The position numbers were made by a program, and so were the translations under genes. A stretch of DNA of 64,000 bases from Metarhizobium sp017305935 (lineage in GTDB: Bacteria > Pseudomonadota > Alphaproteobacteria > Rhizobiales > Rhizobiaceae). This document shows positions 24,977-34,259 of the stretch, in pieces (position 1 is the first letter of the stretch; the number at the start of each line of letters is the position of its first letter). The stretch lies in contig NZ_JARRIR010000010.1 of NCBI RefSeq assembly GCF_029601685.1, positions 1 through 64,000 on the forward strand. The letters run 5' to 3'. The notes below the pieces were generated by a model. It was given only the letters and a program-made list of their open reading frames with translations. It was not told where the DNA came from and made no database searches.

Positions 24977-25636
24977 ATGACCGACTGGTCCGGCTATATA
25001 GGTCTGATCCTGCAAGGCGCGCTGGTGACGATGGAGTTGACGGTCATGGGCTCGGCGCTCGCCGTCGTCATGGCTTTCGTCGCCGGGCTCGGGCGCGTCA
25101 GCCGCTCCATGGCGATCAGAGCGCTCGCCACCACCTATATCGAATTCTTCCGTGGAACCTCGATCTTCGTCCAGCTTTTCTGGGTCTATTTCGTGCTGCC
25201 TTTCGCCGGCGTCACGCTGTCGCCGCTGCAGGCGGGCGTGCTCGCGCTGGGGCTGAACGTCGGGGCGTATGGCGCGGAGGTGGTGCGCGGCGCCGTCAAG
25301 GCGATCGGCCGCGAACAGCGCGAGGCCTGCATTGCGCTCAACCTCACCCGCGCCCAGGCGATGCGCCATATCATCCTGCCGCAGGCGCTGCCGCTGATGC
25401 TGCCGACCTTCGGCAACAACGCCATCGAGCTTCTGAAGGGCACGGCGGTCGTATCGCTGATCTCGCTCACCGACATGACCTTCCAGGCGCAGGTGGTGCG
25501 CGCCCAGACCGGCAGCACGCTGATCCCCTTCGCCACGATCCTCGTGCTCTATTTCCTGATGGCGCTCGCCATCTCCCATGGCATGCGCTGGCTGGAACGC
25601 CGGGTTACGCGCGGCCTCGATGGCATGAGGACCTGA
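24977..25636 (+). CDS. ehuC: Ectoine ABC transporter permease 1
   Basis: A 219-residue PAAT-type permease with about five membrane helices. It has the N-terminal IEFFRGTSIFVQLFWVYFVL motif of amino-acid permeases and the EAA loop (REQREACIALNLTRAQAMRH then IILPQALPLMLP) that docks on the ATPase. It pairs with EhuD in the inner membrane. The preceding AAACGGGAAGATA gives a weak ribosome site, and the upstream hairpin may also lower its expression relative to ehuB. It ends two bases before ehuD. Confidence 0.9.
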   Translation: MTDWSGYIGLILQGALVTMELTVMGSALAVVMAFVAGLGRVSRSMAIRALATTYIEFFRGTSIFVQLFWVYFVLPFAGVTLSPLQAGVLALGLNVGAYGAEVVRGAVKAIGREQREACIALNLTRAQAMRHIILPQALPLMLPTFGNNAIELLKGTAVVSLISLTDMTFQAQVVRAQTGSTLIPFATILVLYFLMALAISHGMRWLERRVTRGLDGMRT

Positions 25637-25638
25637 CG

Positions 25639-26301
25639 ATGGAATGGGACTGGAATTTCGTCTGGGAGATCATGCCGACCCTCATCGAGGGCCTGAAGAT
25701 CACCCTTCTGGCAACTGTGTTCGGGGCGGCGCTCGCCGCCGTCATCGGCCTTGCCTTCGCCATCCTGCGCATGACCGCGCCCCGGCCGATTGCGAAAACG
25801 ACAAGCTTTGTCGTGGAATTCATTCGCGGCACGCCGCTGCTGGTGCAGCTCTATTTCATCTTCTATGTGCTGCCGGATATCGGCATTCGCTTGCCGGCGC
25901 TGCTGGCCGGCGTCATCGGTCTCGGCCTGCATTACGGCACCTATGCGGCGGAAGTCTACCGCGCCGGCATCGAGAACGTGCCGCGCGGCCAGTGGGAGGC
26001 GGCGAAGGCGACGAACCTCACCGCGCGCCAGACCTGGATCCATGTGGTGCTGCCGCAGGCGATCCCGCCGATGATCCCGGCGCTCGCCAACTATCTCATC
26101 GCCATGTTCAAGGAGACGCCGCTGCTCTCCGCCATCACGGTGCTGGAATTGATGAACCAGGCGAAAAGCGTCGCCAACAGCAGCTATCGTTACATCGAGC
26201 CGATGACGCTGGTCGGCGTGTTCTTCCTGATCATGAGCCTGATCTCCGTCGTCTTCCTGCGCTTTCTGGAAGACCGTTTTTCTCCGCTGGAGCAACGCTG
26301 A
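25639..26301 (+). CDS. ehuD: Ectoine ABC transporter permease 2
   Basis: A 220-residue partner of EhuC with the same family layout: VEFIRGTPLLVQLYFIFYVL and the EAA loop GQWEAAKATNLTARQTWIHV then VLPQAIPPMIPAL. About five membrane helices are visible. It begins two bases after the ehuC stop and shares the A of its TGA with the eutA ATG (TGATG at 26299-26303), so transport and catabolic halves of the operon are translationally coupled. Confidence 0.9.
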   Translation: MEWDWNFVWEIMPTLIEGLKITLLATVFGAALAAVIGLAFAILRMTAPRPIAKTTSFVVEFIRGTPLLVQLYFIFYVLPDIGIRLPALLAGVIGLGLHYGTYAAEVYRAGIENVPRGQWEAAKATNLTARQTWIHVVLPQAIPPMIPALANYLIAMFKETPLLSAITVLELMNQAKSVANSSYRYIEPMTLVGVFFLIMSLISVVFLRFLEDRFSPLEQR

Positions 26302-27083
26302 TGCCGCCCCTCGATCTCACGCTCGCTTCGCGCACCCCTGTTTTGGATGAACGGCCGCTTTCAAAACGCGTCGGCCTGATCATCCTTGCGACCGATCACA
26401 CGACGGAAGTGGATTTCCAGCGCATGGTGGCGAGCGACCGGATCGGCGTCTATGCGACCCGCATCCCCTATGCCAATCCGGTGACGCCGGAAAACCTGCG
26501 CGCCATGCAGCCGTCGCTGACGATGGGCGCAGCGCTCATCCTGCCGGATGAGCCGCTGGATGTGGTCATGTATTCCTGCACCTCGGCTTCTGTCGTCATC
26601 GGCGATGCCAATATCGAGGCGGCGGTGAAGACCGCCAAGCCGACCGCCGCCGTGTTGACGCCCACCGCCGCCGCCGTCTCGGGCCTGAGGGCACTTGGCG
26701 CAAAACGCATCTCCGTGCTGACTCCCTATACGGTGGAAACCAGCGTGCCGATGGCCGATTATTTCCGGTCGCTCGGCTTTGACATCGCCCGTTTCACCTG
26801 CCTCGGCCTGACCGACGATCGTGAGATGGCGCGCATTTCTCCGGCCGAAATCGTATCCTTCGCAAAGGAGGCGACCGCGCCGGATTGCGACGCGCTGTTC
26901 ATTTCCTGCACCGCCGTTCGCGCGGCGGGGGTCGCGGCCGAGATCGAGGCCGCTACGGGCAAGCCCGTGGTGACCAGCAACCTCGCCACCGCCTGGGCGA
27001 CGTTGCGCCTTTGCGGCGACGAGACGGCGCGTCCGGCGCTTGGCCGGCTGATGACGCTTGCTTATCCGGGCGCGGCGCCATGA
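26301..27083 (+). CDS. eutA: EutA: Asp/Glu racemase-maleate isomerase family protein
   Basis: A 260-residue protein of the maleate isomerase/arylmalonate decarboxylase type, with the two conserved cysteines in VVMYSCTSASVVIG and ALFISCTAVRAAG that serve as acid/base pair in the superfamily. RVGLIILATDHTTEVDFQRM opens the fold. EutA with EutB and EutC is proposed to convert 5-hydroxyectoine to ectoine before ring opening; the individual step is not well established. It overlaps eutB by ATGA (27080-27083). Confidence 0.85.
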   Translation: MPPLDLTLASRTPVLDERPLSKRVGLIILATDHTTEVDFQRMVASDRIGVYATRIPYANPVTPENLRAMQPSLTMGAALILPDEPLDVVMYSCTSASVVIGDANIEAAVKTAKPTAAVLTPTAAAVSGLRALGAKRISVLTPYTVETSVPMADYFRSLGFDIARFTCLGLTDDREMARISPAEIVSFAKEATAPDCDALFISCTAVRAAGVAAEIEAATGKPVVTSNLATAWATLRLCGDETARPALGRLMTLAYPGAAP

Positions 27084-28063
27084 CGTCCCTTCCCGTGACA
27101 TTGGCGGATATCGATGAGGCGGCGCGGCGCATCGACGGGCGCGTCCTGCGCACGCCTTTCGTTTCCTCGCCGTCGCTGACAGAACTCTGCGGCGTGCCTG
27201 TCGGCCTCAAGCTCGAACATCACCAGACCACCGGCAGCTTCAAGCTGCGCGGCGCGACCAATGCCGTGCTGTCGCTGACGCCGGATGCGCGGGCGCGCGG
27301 CGTCGTTGCCGCCTCCACCGGCAACCACGGCAGGGCGCTCGCCCATGCTGCGAAAGCGGAAGGGTCGGTTGCAACGATCTGCATGTCTCGGCTCGTGCCC
27401 GACAACAAGGTTTCGGAAATCCGCCGGCTTGGCGCCAATGTCCGCATTGTCGGCAAATCGCAGGACGAGGCGCAGGTCGAGGTCGAAAGGCTGGTTGCGG
27501 AAGACGGCGTGGTGATGGTGCCGCCCTTCGACAATCCCGCCGTCGTGGCGGGGCAGGGCACGCTTGGGCTGGAGATCGTCGAGGCCATGCCCGATGTGGC
27601 GACGGTGCTCGTGCCGCTTTCGGGCGGCGGGCTTGCCGCCGGTGTTGCGGCGGCGGTCAAGGGGCAGTCGCCGAAGACGCGCGTCATCGGCCTCACCATG
27701 GAACGGGGTGCGGCGATGAAGGCGAGCCTCGATGCCGGCCGGCCGGTGCAGGTCGAGGAGGTCGCAAGCCTTGCGGATTCGCTCGGCGGCGGCATCGGCC
27801 TCGACAATGCCGTGACGTTTGCGATGTGCCGGGCGCTGCTCGATGACGTGATCCTGCTCTCGGAAGCCGAAATCGCCGCCGGCATGCGCCATGCCTACGA
27901 GCAAGAGCGCGAGGTGATCGAGGGCGCCGGCGCCGTCGGCATCGCGGTGCTCGTCTCCGGCCGGCTCGGCCGGCTGGACGGGCCCGTCGCGGTGGTCCTG
28001 TCCGGCCGCAATGTGGACATGGCTCAGCATCTCAGGGTCATCAACGGTGAGGATGCGCCATGA
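27080..28063 (+). CDS. eutB: EutB: threonine dehydratase-like PLP enzyme
   Basis: A 327-residue fold-type II PLP enzyme. TGSFKLRGATNAV contains the Schiff-base Lys, AASTGNHGRALAHAA the phosphate-binding Asn, and LVPLSGGGLAAGVAAA the Gly-rich loop. It matches threonine/serine dehydratases without the C-terminal regulatory ACT domain. In ectoine loci it is assigned to hydroxyectoine conversion with EutA and EutC. Start ATG 27080 overlaps the eutA stop; an in-frame extension to 26885 is antisense-like noise. The stop overlaps eutC by ATGA. Confidence 0.87.
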   Translation: MTSLPVTLADIDEAARRIDGRVLRTPFVSSPSLTELCGVPVGLKLEHHQTTGSFKLRGATNAVLSLTPDARARGVVAASTGNHGRALAHAAKAEGSVATICMSRLVPDNKVSEIRRLGANVRIVGKSQDEAQVEVERLVAEDGVVMVPPFDNPAVVAGQGTLGLEIVEAMPDVATVLVPLSGGGLAAGVAAAVKGQSPKTRVIGLTMERGAAMKASLDAGRPVQVEEVASLADSLGGGIGLDNAVTFAMCRALLDDVILLSEAEIAAGMRHAYEQEREVIEGAGAVGIAVLVSGRLGRLDGPVAVVLSGRNVDMAQHLRVINGEDAP

Positions 28064-29052
28064 CGACGATGAAGATCCTGACTGAAGCCGATCTCAGGCG
28101 CATCGTTCCGCTCGATCTGGAGGCGATCGCCTGCGTGGAAGATGCCTTTCATGCATTGGCGACCAAAGCCGTCGCCATGCCGCCGATCCTGCGTCTCGAC
28201 ATTCCCGAACATCGCGGCGAGGTCGATGTGAAGACGGCCTACGTGCCGGGCCTCGATGGTTTTGCCATCAAGATCAGCCCCGGTTTCTTCGACAATCCGA
28301 AAATCGGCCTGCCGAGCACCAACGGATTGATGGTGCTGTTGTCGACGAAAACCGGCCTCGTGCAGGCGGTGCTGTTCGACAATGGTTACCTGACGGATGT
28401 GCGCACCGCCGCCGCCGGCGCGGTCGCCGCAAAACATCTGTCGCGGGAAGATGCGTCGGTGGCCGCCATCTTCGGCGCGGGGATGCAGGCGAAATTGCAA
28501 CTGGAGGCCCTGAGCCTCGTTCGCCCGATCCGTGAAGCCCGCATCTGGGCGCGCGATCTTACGAAAGCGGGAAACGCAGCGGACGAACTGGCGGAAAAGC
28601 TCGGATTTCCCGTGCGCGCGGCGGAGGATGGCCGGGCGGCGGTCGATGGCGCCGACATCATCGTCACCACCACGCCCTCGTCAACGCCGATCCTTAAGGC
28701 GGAATGGCTCCAGCCGGGCCAGCATGTCACTGCCATGGGGTCGGACGCCGAGCACAAGAACGAGATCGAGCCGGCGGTGCTCATCGCTGCCGGCCTTTAT
28801 GTTGCCGACAGCCTCCGGCAGACCCGCCGACTCGGCGAGTTGCACCACGCCATCGCGGCCGGCCTCGTGGCGGAGGACACCATTTTCCCCGAGCTCGGCG
28901 AGATCGTCGCCGGGCGCAAACCGGGCCGCACCGGCCCCGATCAAATCACCGTGGCGGACCTGACCGGCACGGGCATCCAGGACACGGCCATCGCAACCCT
29001 TGCCAGCGCCCGCGCGGGATCGGCAGGCGCTGGCACGACCTTCAAAAGTTGA
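28060..29052 (+). CDS. eutC: EutC: ornithine cyclodeaminase-like dehydrogenase
   Basis: A 330-residue member of the ornithine cyclodeaminase/mu-crystallin family. DVKTAYVPGLDGFAIKISPG carries the substrate Lys region, and VAAIFGAGMQAKLQLEAL the GxGxxA NAD site of the Rossmann domain. TTTPSSTPILKAEWLQPGQH and VTAMGSDAEHKNEIEP are diagnostic of the family. The predicted role is with EutA and EutB in hydroxyectoine-to-ectoine conversion. It is coupled to eutB by a 4-base overlap and separated from eutD by 34 bases. Confidence 0.88.
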   Translation: MTTMKILTEADLRRIVPLDLEAIACVEDAFHALATKAVAMPPILRLDIPEHRGEVDVKTAYVPGLDGFAIKISPGFFDNPKIGLPSTNGLMVLLSTKTGLVQAVLFDNGYLTDVRTAAAGAVAAKHLSREDASVAAIFGAGMQAKLQLEALSLVRPIREARIWARDLTKAGNAADELAEKLGFPVRAAEDGRAAVDGADIIVTTTPSSTPILKAEWLQPGQHVTAMGSDAEHKNEIEPAVLIAAGLYVADSLRQTRRLGELHHAIAAGLVAEDTIFPELGEIVAGRKPGRTGPDQITVADLTGTGIQDTAIATLASARAGSAGAGTTFKS

Positions 29053-29086
29053 GACCGGCTTCTCGCCGGGTATAGAGGAAAAACCG

Positions 29087-30268
29087 ATGAAACAAGCGAA
29101 CCTGAAGTTTTCACTTCCGGAGTATGAAACGCGTCTGAAAAAAACGCGGTCCGCCATGGAAGCCAAGGGCATCGACGTGCTGATCTGCAGCGATCCCTCG
29201 AACATGAACTGGCTGACGGGCTATGACGGCTGGTCCTTCTACGTCCACCAATGCGTCGTCGTGCCGCCCACAGGCGAGCCGATCTGGTACGGCCGCGGGC
29301 AGGATGCCACCGGCGCGAAATTCACCGCCTATCTGAAACACGAGAATATCATCGGCTATCCGGACCATTACGTCCAGTCAACCGAGCGCCACCCGATGGA
29401 TTACCTCTCCGCAAAGCTGACCGAGCGCGGTCTCGATGGGCTGACGATCGGCGTCGAGATGGACAATTACTGGTTTTCGGCCGCCGCCTTTGCCTCGCTG
29501 CAAAAGCACCTGCCGAACGCCCGCTTCGTCGATGCCACGGCGCTCGTGAACTGGCAGCGCGCGGTGAAGAGCGAGGCGGAAATCAAGTATATGCGCAATG
29601 CCGCACGCATCGTCGAAAAGATGCATGAGCGCATTTTCGACAAGATCGAGGTCGGCATGCGCAAATGCGATCTCGTGGCGGAAATCTACGATGCCGGCAC
29701 GCGCGGCGTCGAGGGCATCGGCGGCGATTATCCGGCCATCGTGCCGCTGCTGCCGTCCGGCGTCGAGGCCTCCGCGCCCCACCTGACCTGGGACGACCGG
29801 CCGATGCAATCGGGCGAGGGCACGTTTTTCGAAATCGCCGGCTGCTACAATCGCTACCATGTGCCGCTGTCGCGCACGGTCTTCCTCGGCAAGCCGACGC
29901 AGGCGTTCCTCGATGCGGAAAAGGCGACGCTGGAGGGCATGGAGGCCGGACTTGCCATGGCCAAACCCGGCAATACCTGCGAGGATATCGCCAACGCCTT
30001 CTTCGCGGTGCTGAAGAAATACGGCATCGTCAAGGACAACCGCACCGGCTACGGCATCGGCGTTTCCTACCCGCCGGACTGGGGTGAGCGCACCATGAGC
30101 CTGCGCCCCGGCGACCGGAGCGAATTGAAGCCGGGCATGACCTTTCATTTCATGACGGGCCTGTGGCTCGAAGATATGGGCTTCGAGACCACGGAAAGCA
30201 TCCTCATCACCGAGACCGGCGTCGAGTGCTTCGCCAATGTGCCGCGCAAGCTTCTCGTGAAGGATTGA
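29087..30268 (+). CDS. doeA: Ectoine hydrolase (M24/pita-bread fold)
   Basis: A 393-residue protein of the M24 peptidase-creatinase fold, also called EutD. The N-terminal creatinase-like domain includes DVLICSDPSNMNWLTGYDGW. The C-terminal domain has EIAGCYNRYHVPLSRTV, GYGIGVSYPPDWGERTMSL and ETTESILITETG. The usual five M24 metal ligands are only partly recognisable. The enzyme opens the ectoine ring to N-acetyl-diaminobutyrate. Start ATG 29087 follows AGAGGAAAA; the longer frame from 29000 overlaps eutC and is not needed. It is followed three bases later by doeB. Confidence 0.9.
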   Translation: MKQANLKFSLPEYETRLKKTRSAMEAKGIDVLICSDPSNMNWLTGYDGWSFYVHQCVVVPPTGEPIWYGRGQDATGAKFTAYLKHENIIGYPDHYVQSTERHPMDYLSAKLTERGLDGLTIGVEMDNYWFSAAAFASLQKHLPNARFVDATALVNWQRAVKSEAEIKYMRNAARIVEKMHERIFDKIEVGMRKCDLVAEIYDAGTRGVEGIGGDYPAIVPLLPSGVEASAPHLTWDDRPMQSGEGTFFEIAGCYNRYHVPLSRTVFLGKPTQAFLDAEKATLEGMEAGLAMAKPGNTCEDIANAFFAVLKKYGIVKDNRTGYGIGVSYPPDWGERTMSLRPGDRSELKPGMTFHFMTGLWLEDMGFETTESILITETGVECFANVPRKLLVKD

Positions 30269-30271
30269 ACC

Positions 30272-31267
30272 ATGCGCGCGTCTCCCATCAGCCCCACGGT
30301 CGATTTCTCGGCCGATGGTGTACAGCACGGCTTCTTGCGACTGCCCTACAGCCGTGACGATTCCGCCTGGGGTTCAGTGATGATCCCGGTGACAGTTGTG
30401 AAAAACGGGGAGGGGCCGACGGCCCTTCTCACCGGCGGCAACCATGGCGACGAATATGAAGGGCCGATCGCGCTGTTTGATCTCGCCCGATCCCTGAAAG
30501 CGGAAGAAGTGAGCGGCCGCGTCATCATCGTGCCGGCGATGAATTATCCGGCCTTCCTCGCCGGCACGCGCACCTCGCCGGTCGACAAGGGCAACATGAA
30601 CCGTAGCTTTCCGGGCGCGCCGGATGGGACGGTCACGCAAAAGATCGCCGATTTTTTCCAGCGCGTGCTGCTGCCGCTCGCCGATATCGTCCTCGATTTC
30701 CACTCGGGCGGCAAGACGCTGGATTTCCTGCCCTTCTGCGCCGCCCATATCCTGCCCGACAAGGCGCAGGAGGCGAAGGCCTTCGATCTCGTTCATGCCT
30801 TCGGCGCGCCCTGGTCGATGAAGATGCTCGAGATCGATGCGGTCGGCATGTACGACACCGCGGCGGAAGAGATGGGAAAAATCTTCATCACCACCGAACT
30901 TGGCGGCGGCGGTACGTCGACGGCAAAAAGCGCCGGTATCGCCAAGGCAGGCGCTGCGAATGTATTGAAGGCTGCGGGTATTCTAAAGGGGACGATCGAG
31001 GCGACGCAAACCACCTGGCTCGACATGCCCGACGGCAACTGCTTTTTGTTCGCCGAGGACGGCGGACTCATCGAGCCACTCTTCGATCTCGGCGACACCG
31101 TGAGGATGGGTGACATTGTTGCGCGCATCTATCCCGTTGGGCGCACGGGCGAAGAACCGCTGAATATAAGGGCGAAGATGAATGGCATCCTCGCCGCCCG
31201 CCATTTCCCTGGTCTTATCAAATCCGGTGACTGCGTCAGCGTTCTGGCGTCGGTTGTGATGACGTAA
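30272..31267 (+). CDS. doeB: N-acetyl-diaminobutyrate deacetylase (AstE/AspA family)
   Basis: A 331-residue zinc-dependent deacylase, also called EutE. GGNHGDEYEGPIALFDLA supplies the His-x-x-Glu zinc ligands, VLDFHSGGKTLDF the third His, and TSPVDKGNMNRSFPG the substrate Asn-Arg pair, as in succinylglutamate desuccinylase/aspartoacylase proteins. The C-terminal beta domain ends near FPGLIKSGDCVSVLASVV. It deacetylates N-alpha-acetyl-diaminobutyrate made by the hydrolase, feeding DoeD and DoeC encoded at the other end of the locus. It is the last gene of the plus-strand run; an integrase relic follows within 20 bases. Confidence 0.9.
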   Translation: MRASPISPTVDFSADGVQHGFLRLPYSRDDSAWGSVMIPVTVVKNGEGPTALLTGGNHGDEYEGPIALFDLARSLKAEEVSGRVIIVPAMNYPAFLAGTRTSPVDKGNMNRSFPGAPDGTVTQKIADFFQRVLLPLADIVLDFHSGGKTLDFLPFCAAHILPDKAQEAKAFDLVHAFGAPWSMKMLEIDAVGMYDTAAEEMGKIFITTELGGGGTSTAKSAGIAKAGAANVLKAAGILKGTIEATQTTWLDMPDGNCFLFAEDGGLIEPLFDLGDTVRMGDIVARIYPVGRTGEEPLNIRAKMNGILAARHFPGLIKSGDCVSVLASVVMT

Positions 31268-31282
31268 AACCCATCCGGCCAC

Positions 31283-31615
31283 CTTGGTGAGGTTGACGCG
31301 AAAGCGATCCCGCCGTGGATGGCTGGCGAATTTCCGCCTCCGCTCGGCTTCGTGAAGATCGCCGCGCACCCCGGCGGCGCAGGCCGTGATATAGAGCCGG
31401 ACGACATGCGGATCCGGCGGAAGCGGCGGTAGGTTCTGCCGCCGGCACCAGGCGGAAAAATGCTTTCAGTCTAAGAGGTAGGCCTTTCGCGTGTTGGCGC
31501 AACTGGCGGCCTAGACATAAACGCGAGCGCGATCGGCAAGGTCCTCCAGATGGGCCGCCAGGGGAGGGACCCCGGTCGTCGAGAGGACGCGGCCTGAAAG
31601 CGCATCGGAATCCTC
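31283..31615 (-). pseudogene. Tyrosine recombinase (integrase) relic A
   Basis: One minus-strand frame reads SGRVLSTTGVPPLAAHLEDL, ADRARVYV, stop, AASCANTRKAYLLD, stop, KHFSAWCRRQNLPPLPPDPH, VVRLYITACAAG, which is the SAM-like core-binding domain of a phage/transposon integrase with two Trp/Glu-type codons turned into stops. It then jumps to RGDLHEAERRRKFASH and directly to RRDRFRVNLTKVAGW, the extreme C-terminus. The catalytic middle (RHRY residues) is deleted. The same C-terminal string occurs in relic B at 37.3 kb. This accounts for most of the 31268-31822 interval; 31616-31822 shows nothing recognisable. Confidence 0.7.
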
Positions 31616-31822
31616 CGTCCTGTGCGGCGGCGCTGAATTCCCCTGAGGCTGAAATTCGGTATTTTCGTCGACCTATAAAGAGCACAATGACCGATAATGC
31701 TGCTGGGTTCATGGTGAACGTTACGCCCGATCTTTGGTCGCCCTCAGCCTGAAGAATTTGATACGATCCAGCCACGTTGAGACAGCCTGAGCGCGGCACG
31801 TGACATCCCTCAGTGAGATTCG

Positions 31823-33370
31823 TCAGCGCGACACCTGCTCCGGTAAACCCGCTTTCGCCAGTCCACCGATCCACAGATCCATCATCCAGTTGTGCGCCAT
31901 CCGACTGCGGCACGCGAGGCTCAGGCTGTAGTCCGGCTGGATCTCCAGGATGCGTGACAGGACGGCGCGCGCCTCCTCCTTTTGCTCGGAAAGGGCGAGA
32001 GCCGCGGCAAGGAAACGGTGCGCGACGATATGGGAGGGCGATTCCAGGACGATTCTTCGCGTCAGGGCGATGGTCTCCTTGAAATTCTCCAGGAAGAAAT
32101 TCGCGCCCGCGAGGCCGAGGAGGAAGAAGTAACTGCGCGGATCCAGCGGGCTCAACCTGCGGGCCGCCTCGAACTGCGCGATGGCGCGCCGGCACTGGCC
32201 GGTATAGACGAAGACCCAGCCGCAATAGGAGCGGATGGCGGGCGTATCCGGATGGAGCGCCAGCGCCCGTTCCGCCAGCTCGAGCGCGCGCTCGAACCTC
32301 TCCCCGAACATGGCCGAAGCCCAGGCGGCGGTGGCGAGCGCGCCGGGATGCTCCGGGTCCGCCAGGACGGCGCGCTCGGCAAGGGCGCAGCTTTCCGCAT
32401 AGGCCCTGCCGACATCGTCGCGCCAGCCGTTAAGCGCCATCCGGCCGACGCAATCGGCCAGCGCAGCCAGCGCGTCGGCATAAGTCGGATCGTGCGTCAG
32501 TGCCGCGCGCAGCAGGGCCTCGGCCTCGGTGAAGCCTTCCCGCGTATAGGCATGGAAGAAGGGCAGGGACCGAAGATAGAGATCATAGGCGCCGAGATCG
32601 CCGGTCGGCTTCTTCCGCGCCCTTTCCACCTCCGCCGCTTGGAGGCTCGGCTCGATGGCGAGCGTCACCTCCCGCGCGATCCGGTCCTGAAGGGCGAAGA
32701 CATCCGCAAGGTCGCCTTCGAACCGGTCGGCCCAGACCTGGCGTCCGGTCCCCGCCTCGATCAGCCGCGCCGTTAACCGCAGGCGCCGGGCGTCGCGGCG
32801 CACCGTGCCGTCGAGAAGATAGTGTGCGCCGAGCGCGCGACCGATGCGGCCAAGGTCGCCATGCTCCTCCTTGCCGACGGCAAACGAGGAATTGCGGCCG
32901 ATGACATGGAACCAGCGGATACGGCTGAGCGTGACGATGAGGTCGTCGGCGATGCCGAGCGCGAGATAGGCTTGATCGGCGTCCCCCGTCGCGTCCGTGA
33001 ACGGCAGGACCGCCAGAAAGGGCTTCTCCGCGCCGCGACCGCCTTGGACCGGCATGTCCGCGCAGTCCAGCCGAATATTGTTCCCCGCTTTGGTCCTCAC
33101 CCCCTCCAGCAGGTAGCCCCGGCCCGGAAAGGTGCGCAGGTTGTGCCGGTATTTCACGCCGAGCGCCTTGCGTATGTCCGAAATGCAGCGGGCGAGAGAT
33201 TCGTCGCTTGCCGTAACGTTCGGCCAGTTGGCATTGATCAGCGCCTCCTTGGAGACGACCTGCCCGATATTCTCGGCCAGAAGCAGTAGCAGATTGAACG
33301 ACCGGCGACGCAGTTCTATGCGCTGGCCTTCGTCGTTACGCACTTCACGCTGTTCGATCAGAATCATCAT
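31823..33370 (-). CDS. wHTH-TolB-like-TPR transcriptional regulator (CadC/SARP-like layout)
   Basis: A 515-residue regulator. Residues 1-95 form an OmpR/CadC-type winged helix (RRRSFNLLLLLAENIGQVVS, DESLARCISDIRKALG, FPGRGYLLEG). Residues 115-245 match the TolB-N/adenylate-cyclase-associated segment (FLAVLPFTDATGDADQAYLA, YLLDGTVRRDARRLRLTARL, ADVFALQDRIAREVTLAIEP). The rest is a run of TPR-like helices (YADALAALADCVGRMALNGW, ALELAERALALHPDTPAIRS, AIAQFEAARRLSPLDPRSYF). No membrane helix is visible, so unlike CadC it is cytoplasmic. It is divergent from the VWA-SBP-symporter-methyltransferase operon across 139 bases and probably regulates it. The ligand is unknown. Confidence 0.85.
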   Translation of the reverse strand: MMILIEQREVRNDEGQRIELRRRSFNLLLLLAENIGQVVSKEALINANWPNVTASDESLARCISDIRKALGVKYRHNLRTFPGRGYLLEGVRTKAGNNIRLDCADMPVQGGRGAEKPFLAVLPFTDATGDADQAYLALGIADDLIVTLSRIRWFHVIGRNSSFAVGKEEHGDLGRIGRALGAHYLLDGTVRRDARRLRLTARLIEAGTGRQVWADRFEGDLADVFALQDRIAREVTLAIEPSLQAAEVERARKKPTGDLGAYDLYLRSLPFFHAYTREGFTEAEALLRAALTHDPTYADALAALADCVGRMALNGWRDDVGRAYAESCALAERAVLADPEHPGALATAAWASAMFGERFERALELAERALALHPDTPAIRSYCGWVFVYTGQCRRAIAQFEAARRLSPLDPRSYFFLLGLAGANFFLENFKETIALTRRIVLESPSHIVAHRFLAAALALSEQKEEARAVLSRILEIQPDYSLSLACRSRMAHNWMMDLWIGGLAKAGLPEQVSR

Positions 33371-33509
33371 CGTTCTTGCTTTGGCCTCGGAAGCGAATTC
33401 AAGAAGATTTCAAACCGTTTTCACGACACCTGTCCACCCGCCGCCTAAGTTTGTTTGACGCCGCGCCTGGTCACGGCCGATTGTTCCGAATATCGCGAAG
33501 GAAGCCGAG

Positions 33510-34259
33510 ATGCTGTGCCTGCAATCGCTCTCCGTTTCGATCTGCCTGCTTGCAGTAGCGGCTTTGCCAGCGGCGGGGGAAGATCATATTGAAGTCGACG
33601 CCGCCATCGTTTTCGCCGTCGACAGCTCCACATCAATCGATCCAGAACGCGCCGACAGGCAGAGGATCGGACATGCAGAAGCCCTGCGCTCCCGCGAGGT
33701 GATTACCGCGATCACGAGCGGTCCTGCGGGTTGCATCGCCATCACATATTTCGAGTGGTCAAGCGTGGGCAGCTTGCGCACCATCCTGCCATGGCAACTC
33801 GTCTGCAACGAGGCACAAGCCCGTGCCGCCGCGCAGACGATAGAAGACTACGGCGATACAGGCCATGGACGTAGTCGCGGCGGACGCACGTCGATTTCAT
33901 TTGCGATTGATGCGGCGAGCCTCTCTCTTCGCGCCTGGAGCGGCAAGGCGACACGAACGGTAATCGATATCTCGGTGAACGGAACGAACAATGACGGCTT
34001 GCCCGTCGAGATCAGCCGGAGACAAGCTTTGGCCGAAGGTCATGTCATCAACGCAATTACCCTCGATCGTGCGGAAGAGGGTGTGACGGATGATCTTGCC
34101 GGCTATCTGCATGAGGCGGTCATCGGAGGGCCTGGGGCCTTCGTGTTGATGACAAACAACCCGGCCGACTATGCGCGGGCATTGCGTCGGAAACTGGCCC
34201 TCGAAATCAGCGGTCTCGCTTTGCCGGCGGATGCGACAACGGCGGTCTATGTGCGATGA
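33510..34259 (+). CDS. Exported VWA-like DUF1194 protein
   Basis: A 249-residue protein with a signal peptide (residues 1-23, ending LPAAGE) and one von Willebrand factor A-like domain of the DUF1194 type. AAIVFAVDSSTSIDPERADR carries the MIDAS DxSxS metal site, GHGRSRGGRTSISFAIDAAS the third MIDAS region (Thr/Ser), and RTVIDISVNGTNNDGLPVE the next strand. DUF1194 proteins are common in Rhizobiales and functionally uncharacterised; the MIDAS suggests divalent-metal-dependent protein binding in the periplasm. It is the first gene of a four-gene operon and overlaps the next by ATGA. Confidence 0.85.
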   Translation: MLCLQSLSVSICLLAVAALPAAGEDHIEVDAAIVFAVDSSTSIDPERADRQRIGHAEALRSREVITAITSGPAGCIAITYFEWSSVGSLRTILPWQLVCNEAQARAAAQTIEDYGDTGHGRSRGGRTSISFAIDAASLSLRAWSGKATRTVIDISVNGTNNDGLPVEISRRQALAEGHVINAITLDRAEEGVTDDLAGYLHEAVIGGPGAFVLMTNNPADYARALRRKLALEISGLALPADATTAVYVR

